Of a stretch of DNA of 64,000 nt, positions 23,307 to 33,800 are shown in pieces. The notes beneath the pieces are model-generated. The model had not been told where the DNA came from, ran no database searches, and saw nothing but the letters and a program-made list of their open reading frames with translations. The stretch is from Jiangella gansuensis DSM 44835 (GTDB lineage: Bacteria; Actinomycetota; Actinomycetes; Jiangellales; Jiangellaceae). The DNA lies in the NCBI RefSeq assembly GCF_000515395.1, contig NZ_KI911782.1, forward strand, positions 907,090-971,089, given 5' to 3'. Each line of letters opens with the position of its first letter. Positions within the stretch are counted from its first letter, which is position 1. Position numbers and translations under genes: made by a program.

Positions 23307-26228
23307 ATGGGGGACGATGAGCTGACGATCGCGCCTGGCTCGGTAGTAGTGATCCGTGACGAGGACTGGATCGTGACCGGCATCGAGGGCACGCCCGGCG
23401 GCCGTCGGCGCATCGACGTCGTCGGCCTCTCCGAACTGGTCCGTGAAACTGAGGCGACGTTCCTCGAAGAGCTTGAAACCAAGATCGATGTCCTCGACCC
23501 CCGCCGAGCCGTCCTCGTCGCCGACGACTCCCCTCGGTACAGGCGCACCAGGCTATGGCTGGAGGCTACCCTTCGCCGTACGCCGGTCCCGTTCGGCGAT
23601 CCAACCCTGCACGTTTCGCACACGATGCTGATCGACCCCCTGCAGTACCAGCGCAGAGCGGTTGCCCAGGCACTGTCGAAAGACAACCTGCGCCCGCGCA
23701 TTCTGATCGCGGATGCGGTCGGCCTCGGAAAGACTCTTGAGATCGGCATGGTCATCGCGGAGCTGGCGCGTCGTGGTCGAGCCGATCGGGTCCTCGTCGT
23801 CACGCCAAGGCATGTCCTTGAGCAGATGCAGCAGGAGCTGTGGGCCCGGTTCGCGTTGCCACTGGTCAGACTCGACTCAGGCGGCCTGCAGCGGGTCCGC
23901 CAAGTACTCCCGGCTTCCCGGAACCCGTTCACCTATTTCAAGCGCATCATCGTCTCGATTGACACGTTGAAAAGCCCACGCTACCGCGCCTACTTGGAGC
24001 AGCAGCGCTGGGACGTCGTGGTCATCGACGAGTCGCACAACCTCACCAATGTGGGCACCCTCAATAACGAGCTGGCTCGAGTGCTCGCCCCCAACACCGA
24101 GGCGCTCATCCTCGCGTCGGCGACACCCCACAATGGGAAGAAGGAGTCGTTCGGCGAGCTGCTGCGCCTGCTCGACGCGACGGCCGTGGGCCCCGATGGC
24201 GAGTACGACGTACGGGATGTCTCCAGGCTGTTCATCCGCAGGCACCGCCACTCCGAGGATGTCGCGGCCGAGGTGGGCAACCATTGGGCACTCCGGCCCG
24301 CACCGAAGATCGTCTCGGTGACGGCGTCCAAGGCCGAGGACGCGATCGCCGACGAGCTGTCCCGCGCCTGGTTGCACCCGGCGAGCGGCGCCTCTCCGTA
24401 CTCGGGCGCCACCACCGCCCTGTTCCCATGGACGCTCGCCAAGGCGTTCCTGTCGTCGTCGGCAGCACTGCACGCCACGGTCACCGAGCGGATCACGCGC
24501 ATCGGCGAGGCCACCACCGAAGGCCAACGCCGCGAATTGGCTGCGCTCGAACGGCTCGGCGAACTCGCCGTCGAGGGCATGACCGCTGACCGTGCGTCGT
24601 TCCGAGGAGCGGAGCCCGGCGGCAAGATCGCCGCCCTCGTCCATCACATCAAGGGCATCGGTGTCGCGCATGATTCGGGGACCCGAGTCGTGTTGTTCGC
24701 CGAACGCATCCCCACGCTGAACTGGCTCCGCGAGATCCTGCCGACCGCACTCGGCATGAAGGGTGACCAGTTCGCGATCCTGCACGGTCAGCTGTCCGAC
24801 GTCGAGCAGCAGCAGATCGTCGACGACTTCAAGAAGGCCACGTCACCGGTCCGCGTGCTCATCACTGGAGACGTCGCCAGCGAGGGTGTCAACCTGCACG
24901 CCCACTGCCACCATCTGGTGCATGTCGACATCCCGTGGAGCCTCATCCGCATCGAGCAGCGCAACGGCCGGATCGACCGGTATGGGCAACTACACCCGCC
25001 GCAGATCGCGGCCCTCGCACTCGTCCCGTCCGATGACCGTTTCAGCGGCGATATTCGCGTCCTGCAGCGACTACTGGCCAAGGAGCACGAGGCGCACACC
25101 ACCCTCGGCGACGCTGCCTCACTGATGGGGAAGCACTCCGTCGCTCTCGAAGAGGACGAGATCAAGAAGACCCTGGCCCGTGGCACGGACATCGACGAGG
25201 TCATCCCCGCCCCGCACACCGCGGACGTCGACGACCCGTTCGCCGCCTTCGATGCGCTGTTCACCGCGGCGGGCGACGACGCGCCGCCGCCACCGCCGGT
25301 GAGCGATACCTACGAGTTCTTCGCCACCGATCTCGCCTTCCTGGAGCACGCCCTGGCCGAGGCTTACGACGACCCGGCACGGCCGCCCGCCGACGACGGG
25401 CGGACACGTAGTGGTGGCGTCGGGTGGACGGAACACCGGGGGAGCGGACTGGTCGAGCTACGGCCGCCGCACGATCTGCGCACCCGCATGGATGCGCTGC
25501 CGCAGTCGTACGTCTCCGAGCGACGGGTCAAAGAGCGCCTGCTGCTGGCCACGTCGACGGAGGTCGCGAACCAGCACCTGCAGGCGGCACGCAACAGCGT
25601 CGGCGGCTCCACGTGGCCCGAGGCGCACTACCTGTCGCCGTTGCACCCGGTGCTCGACTGGGCCGCCGACAAGGTACTCGCCACGCGTGGCCGCAACGAG
25701 GTGTCAGTCGTGTACGGCGCGGTGGACGATCCGCTGGTGCTGGTTCTCGGCACGCTGATGAACAACCGCGGACAGGTGGTCAGCCGGCAGTACCTGACCG
25801 TGGTGTTCCCCGGCGGCGACCCCACCTTTCCGATCGTCACCGCACAAGCCGACCTGTCCTGCCTGGACCCGACCGGGCTGCGCGCCGGGGGGATCAACTC
25901 CGGAGCGGTCCAGATCACCGACCGCCACCGCGACCTGGTGCCGGCCGCCGTGGATCGGGCCACGCAGGAACTCGAACGCTCCGCCGATGACCACGTGGCG
26001 CAACTCCGCGAACGGATCGATACGTGGTCGCAACGTGCCAATGGCTGGCGGGACAAGGCCGAGCAACTCGAGCTCGAGCTGTTCGGTTCGGGACTGAGCA
26101 AGGTGCGTCGCCTCTCCGACCGCGTCTCGCAGGAGCAGGAGATCGCGGATTCGCTGCGGCCGGACCACCGGCTGGTCCGACCGCTCGTGGTTATCGTCCC
26201 CCAGCCCTCGGACGGCGGTGACGCATAG
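23307..26228 (+). CDS. SNF2-family helicase, DrmD-like
   Basis: 973 aa from an ATG with GAGAGGTG upstream; an earlier in-frame start at 23241 lacks one. SF2 helicase motifs are in order: I at residues 135-144 (DAVGLGKTLE), II at 241-244 (DESH), III SATPHNGKKESF, then VRVLITGDVASEGVNLHAHCHHLVHVD and VI IEQRNGRIDRYGQ near 550. The C-terminal 400 residues contain long helices and end in a KAEQLELELFG segment. This is the architecture of the SNF2-like DrmD of class 1 DISARM. The stop TAG is directly followed by the ATG of the methyltransferase gene, so they are co-expressed. Anti-phage function is inferred. Confidence 0.85.
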   Translation: MGDDELTIAPGSVVVIRDEDWIVTGIEGTPGGRRRIDVVGLSELVRETEATFLEELETKIDVLDPRRAVLVADDSPRYRRTRLWLEATLRRTPVPFGDPTLHVSHTMLIDPLQYQRRAVAQALSKDNLRPRILIADAVGLGKTLEIGMVIAELARRGRADRVLVVTPRHVLEQMQQELWARFALPLVRLDSGGLQRVRQVLPASRNPFTYFKRIIVSIDTLKSPRYRAYLEQQRWDVVVIDESHNLTNVGTLNNELARVLAPNTEALILASATPHNGKKESFGELLRLLDATAVGPDGEYDVRDVSRLFIRRHRHSEDVAAEVGNHWALRPAPKIVSVTASKAEDAIADELSRAWLHPASGASPYSGATTALFPWTLAKAFLSSSAALHATVTERITRIGEATTEGQRRELAALERLGELAVEGMTADRASFRGAEPGGKIAALVHHIKGIGVAHDSGTRVVLFAERIPTLNWLREILPTALGMKGDQFAILHGQLSDVEQQQIVDDFKKATSPVRVLITGDVASEGVNLHAHCHHLVHVDIPWSLIRIEQRNGRIDRYGQLHPPQIAALALVPSDDRFSGDIRVLQRLLAKEHEAHTTLGDAASLMGKHSVALEEDEIKKTLARGTDIDEVIPAPHTADVDDPFAAFDALFTAAGDDAPPPPPVSDTYEFFATDLAFLEHALAEAYDDPARPPADDGRTRSGGVGWTEHRGSGLVELRPPHDLRTRMDALPQSYVSERRVKERLLLATSTEVANQHLQAARNSVGGSTWPEAHYLSPLHPVLDWAADKVLATRGRNEVSVVYGAVDDPLVLVLGTLMNNRGQVVSRQYLTVVFPGGDPTFPIVTAQADLSCLDPTGLRAGGINSGAVQITDRHRDLVPAAVDRATQELERSADDHVAQLRERIDTWSQRANGWRDKAEQLELELFGSGLSKVRRLSDRVSQEQEIADSLRPDHRLVRPLVVIVPQPSDGGDA

Positions 26229-29200
26229 ATGGCGCGTTTCGACTCCGTCGTCGTCGGCGAGGAATGGATCTCCGAGCACTACCTCACCAGCGACGCCCGC
26301 AAGGACACGTTCCTCGCCCACGTCCTCAGGCTGCGCAAAACCTGGCAGGAGTACGAGGAACTCGGCAAATCCACTCCGCGATCGGACCTGACCGCCCGCG
26401 CGACCGACATCGCCGCCGCGGTTGCGGCGCTGGGCGACGTGACACCAGCTGCGACAGGCGACGAGGTCCACCGTCTGCACACCCTCCTACGCCGGGCGCT
26501 CCACCTGGACCGCGAGGCCGTCGACTGGCTGGCCGAGCGTTCTGGCGCCGAGATCCGTATCCCGGCGGCAGTCGCCCATCCGACTCCTACCGGCACCGCC
26601 CTGGTGATCCTTCAGGCGATGCCTGTCCACGCGGTGGAGGAGGTCCTGGACACCGACAGCGGGAGTGGCCGACTCCTCACTCCCGCACTCATCGACGGCA
26701 AGCCCGACGACGTCACCGCCCGCGTCGTCTCGACCGTCTTCCTCGCCGACGATCCGCCGCCGTTCGTCCTGGTGCAGGCCGGCCGATGGGCGCTGCTCGC
26801 CGAGCGCACTCGATGGCCGGAGGGGCGCTGGTTGGCCGTCGACCTCAGTCTCGTCGGGGAACGTCGCGACATCCGCAGCGGCGGTGAGATCGACCACGTC
26901 GCCGCACTCCTGGGCGGCGACACGCTGCTCCCCAGTGCCGACGGCAGCACGCTGTGGACCGCGATCCTCGACGAGTCTGTGCAGCACACGGTCGGTGTGT
27001 CCAAGGATCTGCGCGAGGGCATCCGGTTGTCGGTGGAGATCATCGCCAACGAGGTCGTCCGCCGGCGTCGCGGCCGCGGTCTGGCGGTCGAGGGCGTGTC
27101 CGGTCTTGCCGACGATCTCGCTCGCGAGTCGCTGCGGTTCCTCTACCGCATCCTGTTCCTACTCTATGCCGAGGCTGATCCGGAGCTCGGCGTCGTACCG
27201 TCGCGGACACCGGAGTACGAGAAGGGCTACGGCCTGGACCGGCTGCGCGACCTCACCCTCGTCGAGCTCACGTCCGAGCAGTCGAGGCACGGAACGCACC
27301 TGTACGCGTCGTTGCGCCGCCTGTTCGACCTCGTGGACACCGGCCACCCGTCCGAGGACGTCCCGTTCCACGCCCTGCGTGCCGACCTGTTCAAGAAGGA
27401 CGCGACCCGGCACATTGCCGAGGTGGGCCTGGGCAACGATGCGGTCCAGCAGGTTCTGCGGCACCTGCTGCTGACGAAGGCGACGAAGGGCCGGGACCGG
27501 GGCTTCATCTCCTACGCCGAGCTCGGTATCAATCAGCTCGGTGCCGTCTACGAGGGGTTGATGTCGTACTCCGGGTTCATTGCCGAGACCGATTTGTACG
27601 AGGTGGCGCCGGGCGGGAAACCCGAGAAGGGGACGTGGGTAGTGCCGGTCGACCGGGCCGGCGACATCGCTGACGACGATTTCGTGCGGGACGAGGACCC
27701 GGCCACCGGTGAGCCGCGACCCGTGATCCACCGGCAGGGCACGTTCGTGTACCGCCTGGCCAGCCGCGAGCGTCAACGCTCGGCGTCCTATTACACCCCG
27801 GAGGTGCTCACCCGGTCGGTGGTGAAGCACTCTCTCGCCGAACTGCTCGACCAGAACGATGAGACGACACCGGCGCTGGACATCCTGCGTATGACGGTGT
27901 GTGAGCCAGCTCTCGGCTCGGGGGCGTTCGCGATCGAGGCGGTCCGCCAGCTCGCGGCGAAGTATCTGGAACGCCGTCAGGAGGAACTCAGCGAGCAGAT
28001 CCCCGCCGAGGATTATCCGCGCGAGCTTCAACGGGTCAAGGCGTACCTGGCGTTGCATCAGGTGTACGGCGTCGACCTGAACGCCACCGCCGTCGAGCTG
28101 GCCGAGATATCGCTGTGGCTGGACACCATGCACGCCGGGCTGCAGGCGCCGTGGTTCGGCCTGCACCTGCGCCGGGGTGACTCACTGATCGGAGCGCGCC
28201 GCGCCGTCTACTCGCCGAGCAAGCACTTCACCAAGCGGGAGTGGCTCAAAGCCGTACCTCGGGACGTGCCGCTGCACGACACCGACGCGACAATGGACGG
28301 TGGTGTACACCACTTCCTCCTTCCGGCCATGGGCTGGGGTGCCGTCGCCGACACCGCCGAGGCCAAGCAGTATGCGCCTGAGGCCCGTGAGCGCTTGCGC
28401 GAGTGGCGGCGAGCGGTGCGATCGAACCCAACAAAGCGCGACCGTGACCGGCTGGTCCGGATGGCGCAGCGGGTCGAGACGCTGTGGGACTTCGCCCGAC
28501 GCCGCTTGGAGATCGCCGAGGCCGAGATCCGACGCCACATCGACGTGTGGGGGGCCGACGGCGAGCTGCCGGAGACAACCGGCGCCGTCACCCGGGAGGA
28601 CGTCGAACGTGTCCTCGAGGACGAGAACGGTGCCTACCGGCGGCTGCGCCGGATCATGGACGCCTGGTGCGCGCTCTGGTACTGGCCGGTGACACCTCGC
28701 ACCGATCCCGACTCCGGCGAGGAGATCAAACCGCCGACGTGGGACACGTGGCTCGACGGACTCGAAGCCGTGCTTGGTGTGCAGGCCAAGGAGACCGACC
28801 GTGACCGCAAGGGCCAGGCGGCATTCACCGGGAACCTCGACTGGCACGGCTTGGACGACGCGGAGGACCACGACCGTGGCTTCACCTCGACACAGCAGAT
28901 CGACCTGGCGAAGCAGAAGTACCCCTGGCTGCACGTCGCCGAACAGATCGCCCAGGAGCAAGGCTTCTTCCACTGGGAGCTCGACTTCGCCCCGGTGTTC
29001 GCCCGAGGCGGCTTCGACCTCCAGGTTGGCAACCCGCCCTGGGTCCGTCCCTTCTGGGATGAGCCCGCAGCTCTCGCCGAGTACGACCCGTGGTGGCAGC
29101 TGACCTCGAAGCCTGCCGAGCAGATCAAGCGCGAGCGGCGTGAGGTGACCCTCGCCCTCTCCGGCGCACTCGATGCCTTCCTCGACGAACGTGCAGCCCA

Positions 29201-30872
29201 AGCCGGGATGAACGAACACCTCGCCAGCGACGTCGATCGCCCAGTGCTGCGTGGCCTACAGCCGGACCTTTACCGCTGCTTCATGGAACGCACCTGGCGG
29301 TCCATGAGCCCGCAGGGCATCGCCGGGCTCATCCACATGGAGTCCCACTTTACCGAGCTTCGAGCAAATGGCCTGCGCCGGGAAGCCTACTCGCGCCTGC
29401 GTCGCCATTGGGCATTCAAGAACAACACCTACGTCTTCAGTGAGATCAGTGACAAGCGTAGTTTTGGCTTGCATATCTATGGTCAATCTCACGACGTGAG
29501 TTTCGTTCATGCTGGCTGGATCTATGATCCGTCTGTGATCGACCGATCCATGACTCACGATGGCTCCGGTGAAGCTCCGGGCGTACGTGATTTCGCTGAC
29601 CGCTGGGACGTCCGGCCGCATGCCGAACGTATCGTCCATGTCGATGAAACCGTACTCGGCACATGGTCCGCTCTGATTGACGAACCTGGAACGCCAGCGC
29701 GTGAGGCTCGGATGCTGTATCCGGTCAACCGCGCGAGTGCCGACGTTCTCGCGAAGATGGCCGGATCGCCAAGACTAGGTGATCTTGAATTCGAGTGGAC
29801 TGCAGGATGGCACGAGTCTGCCGACCGCAAGAGGGGCTATTTCGACGGCCGTTCCGCCACGCCGACGTCGTGGTCAGACGTCATACTGCAGGGTCCGCAC
29901 CTGACTGTGGCAAATCCGCTCTATCAACAGCCGAACGAGAATGCCACAGGTCGACAGGACACGACTGAGAACAATCTCGAACGTATACCGGCAGACTTCA
30001 TTCCACGGACGAACTACCAGCGAGCAAAGTCGTACCCGGAGTACATTTCCGGCTATCCCCGGTGGAGCGACCGCCCGAGCGCCGAGTACTTCCGCCTCGC
30101 CTGGCGCAGGATGGCGGACTCCGCGACAGTGCGAACCCTGCACGCCGCGATCATCCCTCCGGGACCGGCGCACGTCGACCTTATTCGGAGCGCACTTGTC
30201 GGCGCTGAATATTGCGACTTGGTGGTCGCCGCGGGATTATGGGTCTCATTGCCAGTGGACTTCTTAGTCAAGGCTTCTGAAACGAATGAACTCAAGCACG
30301 GGGTTGTTCAACGGTTTCCCCACATTCGGCGGCACCCAGTCGAGCAACAACTCGTTCTGCGGACGCTCCGGCTAAACTGTCTGGTGCGGCCGTACGCGCC
30401 CTTGTGGGAGGAACTGTTCGCTCAAGACTGGACGACCGACGTGTGGGCTCCGGGCGTTGGGCTGGACTCTTCGGTCAACATCGACAAACGGCAACTCGGC
30501 GATGTCGAGGCGGCGTGGTCGTGGGACACGCCGCTGCGCCGGGACGCCGACCGGCGGCAGGCGTTGGTGGAGATCGATGCGATCGTCGCCGTGATGCTGG
30601 GCATCACCGCCGACGAGCTGGTCACGATCTACCGGACCCAGTTCCCGGTACTGCAGAAGTACGAGCGGGAGGCCCTCTACGATGCACACGGCCGCCAGGT
30701 GCCGCGCGAGCTGGCGAAGGAGTACCGCAAGCACGAGGGTGCCATACCTGCCGAAGGGTTGACCGTCGCCGGCATGACCTATGCGACGCCGTTCCTCACG
30801 GTCGACCGCGAACGCGACTACCGGCTCGCCCACGACCACTTCAGCCGGCTTGCCGACGAGGCAGCGCCGTGA
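26229..30872 (+). CDS. Eco57I-type N6-adenine DNA methyltransferase, DrmMI-like
   Basis: 1547 aa; the ATG abuts the previous stop. About 520 N-terminal residues precede SYYTPEVLTRSVVKHSL. SAM-binding motif I follows at about residues 558-570 (CEPALGSGAFAIEAV) and the catalytic NPPW at 935-938 (FDLQVGNPPWVRPFW). The long gap between motifs and the C-terminal region fit Eco57I/type IIG-like and DISARM class 1 enzymes. It should methylate adenine to mark self DNA. Residues roughly 1055-1390, the likely target-recognition part, are encoded by distinctly lower-GC DNA (47% GC over 29461-29520). No separate PD-(D/E)XK motif was recognised at the N-terminus. Its GTGA overlap with the next gene implies co-translation. 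Confidence 0.87.
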   Translation: MARFDSVVVGEEWISEHYLTSDARKDTFLAHVLRLRKTWQEYEELGKSTPRSDLTARATDIAAAVAALGDVTPAATGDEVHRLHTLLRRALHLDREAVDWLAERSGAEIRIPAAVAHPTPTGTALVILQAMPVHAVEEVLDTDSGSGRLLTPALIDGKPDDVTARVVSTVFLADDPPPFVLVQAGRWALLAERTRWPEGRWLAVDLSLVGERRDIRSGGEIDHVAALLGGDTLLPSADGSTLWTAILDESVQHTVGVSKDLREGIRLSVEIIANEVVRRRRGRGLAVEGVSGLADDLARESLRFLYRILFLLYAEADPELGVVPSRTPEYEKGYGLDRLRDLTLVELTSEQSRHGTHLYASLRRLFDLVDTGHPSEDVPFHALRADLFKKDATRHIAEVGLGNDAVQQVLRHLLLTKATKGRDRGFISYAELGINQLGAVYEGLMSYSGFIAETDLYEVAPGGKPEKGTWVVPVDRAGDIADDDFVRDEDPATGEPRPVIHRQGTFVYRLASRERQRSASYYTPEVLTRSVVKHSLAELLDQNDETTPALDILRMTVCEPALGSGAFAIEAVRQLAAKYLERRQEELSEQIPAEDYPRELQRVKAYLALHQVYGVDLNATAVELAEISLWLDTMHAGLQAPWFGLHLRRGDSLIGARRAVYSPSKHFTKREWLKAVPRDVPLHDTDATMDGGVHHFLLPAMGWGAVADTAEAKQYAPEARERLREWRRAVRSNPTKRDRDRLVRMAQRVETLWDFARRRLEIAEAEIRRHIDVWGADGELPETTGAVTREDVERVLEDENGAYRRLRRIMDAWCALWYWPVTPRTDPDSGEEIKPPTWDTWLDGLEAVLGVQAKETDRDRKGQAAFTGNLDWHGLDDAEDHDRGFTSTQQIDLAKQKYPWLHVAEQIAQEQGFFHWELDFAPVFARGGFDLQVGNPPWVRPFWDEPAALAEYDPWWQLTSKPAEQIKRERREVTLALSGALDAFLDERAAQAGMNEHLASDVDRPVLRGLQPDLYRCFMERTWRSMSPQGIAGLIHMESHFTELRANGLRREAYSRLRRHWAFKNNTYVFSEISDKRSFGLHIYGQSHDVSFVHAGWIYDPSVIDRSMTHDGSGEAPGVRDFADRWDVRPHAERIVHVDETVLGTWSALIDEPGTPAREARMLYPVNRASADVLAKMAGSPRLGDLEFEWTAGWHESADRKRGYFDGRSATPTSWSDVILQGPHLTVANPLYQQPNENATGRQDTTENNLERIPADFIPRTNYQRAKSYPEYISGYPRWSDRPSAEYFRLAWRRMADSATVRTLHAAIIPPGPAHVDLIRSALVGAEYCDLVVAAGLWVSLPVDFLVKASETNELKHGVVQRFPHIRRHPVEQQLVLRTLRLNCLVRPYAPLWEELFAQDWTTDVWAPGVGLDSSVNIDKRQLGDVEAAWSWDTPLRRDADRRQALVEIDAIVAVMLGITADELVTIYRTQFPVLQKYEREALYDAHGRQVPRELAKEYRKHEGAIPAEGLTVAGMTYATPFLTVDRERDYRLAHDHFSRLADEAAP

Positions 30873-33800
30873 CGTCGCTGCTGCCGTCGCTGCAGGCGGC
30901 CGACCTGCGGCGTGCCCTCACCGCGTACCTGTCTACGACGTTCGCGCTCACCGACGACGACGTCCGGACCGCACTCGAAGCGTTCCTTGCCGACCCCGAC
31001 AACGGCATCTTCCGCGGACCCTATGTGCGGCTACGGCTGCCGTTCCGGCCCGCCGACGGCACCTGGTCGGTCCCGCTGGACTGGTACCCGCCCGAGTGGA
31101 CGCCGTACGGTCACCAGGCGCGGGCATTCGAGCGGCTGTCCAGCAAGTATGCCGCGCCATTGCCGACGCTGGTGACCACCGGCACCGGTTCCGGTAAGAC
31201 CGAGGCGTTCCTCTACCCGGTTATCGACCATGCCCTGCGCACCCGTAGCGCCGGTCAGCGCGGCATCAAAGCGCTCATCTTGTATCCGATGAATGCGCTG
31301 GCCAATGACCAGGCCGGCCGGATAGCCACACTTCTGTCCGAGGACCCGCGTCTCGGCGGCCTGACCGCCGGCCTTTACACGGGCGTGGGCGGCTCGCGCA
31401 CGAAAGTCAGCAAGGACGGACTCATCACCGACCGCACGATCATGCGGGACGAGCCGCCGGACATTCTGCTGACCAACTACAAGATGCTCGACCAGCTGCT
31501 GCTCCGGTCCGACGACGTGGCGTTGTGGGATGGTGCGCCCGAGTCGCTGACATATCTCGTCCTGGACGAGTTCCATACGTATGACGGCGCCCAGGGTACC
31601 GATGTCGCCATGTTGCTGCGGCGCCTCGGCGCGGCGCTGGGGATCGCCCGCGACGGAGCGCCGCTCGGTGACGTCACTCCTGTCGCTACGTCGGCCACGC
31701 TCGGAACGACGGCGGGCGACACACGTCGCGCAGGAGACACGGCGGGCACGGAGGCGATGCGCGAGTTCGCCGCCACCGTGTTCGGCCGGTCCATGGATCC
31801 GGACGCGGTCATCACCGAGGACCGGGTCACGGTCGACCAGTGGCAGGAGGAGCGACGCCGGGCCGACGCAGCCGCCCGCTCCGAAACGGGAGACCGAGTC
31901 TCCTACCGTCCACGAGACCTCGTCGATGCGGCAACGACCGCGACGGCGATCCGGCAGGCCGGGCCGGATCCAATCGCCGCCATCAATGCGCTGATCGCAC
32001 TGGTCGTCGAACGCGCTAACAGAGACCAGACCGAGCTGACGTCTCGCGAGGTCCGGCGGATCCGCGAATCGCGCGCACTGAGCGAGGTCGTCACCGATCA
32101 TCCGCTCACGCTGGCACTGCTCGAGCATGCTCAGCGGCCGGTGGCATTGAGCGAGCTCGCCAGCGCCCTCTTTCCGTCCGACACCAGCGTGGGCCGCGCC
32201 GACGGGGTTGCCATCGTCGATGCCTATCTGGGCCTGCTGTCGCTGATCCGTGCCGACCTGCTCGATGGCCACGAGGCGCGACGGTTCCTCGGCGTCGACG
32301 TGCAACTGTGGATCCGCGAGGTGTCCCGCGTGGACCGGCTCGTGTCGTCGACGCCACGGTTCCGCTGGGGTGACGACGGCATGGCCGGCTACGACGCAGG
32401 GCTCTACCAGCCGGCGATCTACTGCCGGAACTGCGGACGTTCGGGGTGGGGTTCGCTGCGCAGTGTCACAGGCTCGAACCTCGACACTGACGCCAAGTCT
32501 GCGCGACAGGCGACACTCACCGGCAATGATCGATACCGCGCCCTGATCTTCGCCGGGGGCGAGGCGGCCGCCGTCGACCAGAGCGGCGGCTCAGTCACCG
32601 TCGACGGACTGTATTGGCTGGACCTGCGAAGCCGAGAGGTACTGGCCGAATCGCCATCCGACGACGACGAGGAGCTTCGGCACGTCCCTGTCCTCACCGA
32701 TTGGGACGGTCGGTTCAGACCTCGCGATGAAGTCTGCCCGTCCTGTCAGCAGAAGGATTCGATCCGATTCCTGGGGACTCGCTCCTCCACCTTGGCATCG
32801 GTCAGCCTGAACGCACTGTTCGGATCGGAGTCGCTGGAATCGGCGGAGAAGAAGACGCTGCTGTTCACGGACAGTGTGCAGGACGCCGCCTACACAGCGG
32901 GATTCGTCCAGGCGCGATCACACACCATGAGCCGAAGGTCAGTCGTCCGGTCCGCCTTAAGCTCCGATCCGATGCCACTACCCGATGTCGCGGCAGACAT
33001 GATGGCCGCCGCAGGCGAGGACCCCCACGCCCGGTACGCGCTCATCCCGCCCGAGCTCGCCGACCGCAAGCGCTTCGCTCGCTACTGGACGATGGAGGGC
33101 GACCGGCGGGAAGAGCGGGCTGCCCGTCACGCGGTGAAGGCTCGCCTGGACTTCGACCTGGCCCTGGAGTTCGGCCTCCAGTCACGCACTGGACGGACAC
33201 TGGAGCTGACGGGCTCCGCCGTGGCCGAGGTCGACGTGGGCACCAGCGACCGGCTCCGACGCGCCGCCGCGGAAGCCCTGTCGAAAGCACGCGAGCAGCA
33301 CAGCTTCTCGCCCGAGTTCGATGAGCTGTTGGGCGTGGGCATCGACGCCACCCTCGTGTCTGGTTGGGCGCGCGGTGTGCTCGAGCGCATGCGCGTGCAA
33401 GGTGGAGTCCACCATCCCTGGCTCGACGCCTACCTGCGCAGCGACGGGAATCGGTGGTTTCTGCTTGGCGGCCGGCGACGCCGCGACCGCGACGACGGCA
33501 TGCCCGCGTTCCCCCGAGGTCGCCCCTCGCCCGCATTCCCCACCACGTCGGCTGCCCGCGAGAGCCTCGATAGTGTCACCGGGCACGCATCCTGGTACGC
33601 GCGATGGGCGGTCCGCCAGCTCGGCACCACACCCCGCGACGGTGGCGTCATCACCGGCGCCTTCCTGGCCCGCGCCGCCCAGGAGGGATGGCTCACGGAG
33701 ACCGCCACCGACTCCGGCGCTCGGGTGTATCGCATCCCGCCCGATCTGGTGGTGGTTCACATTCCCGGCGACGGCGCTTTGGCCGACGGTGAGCATGCGC

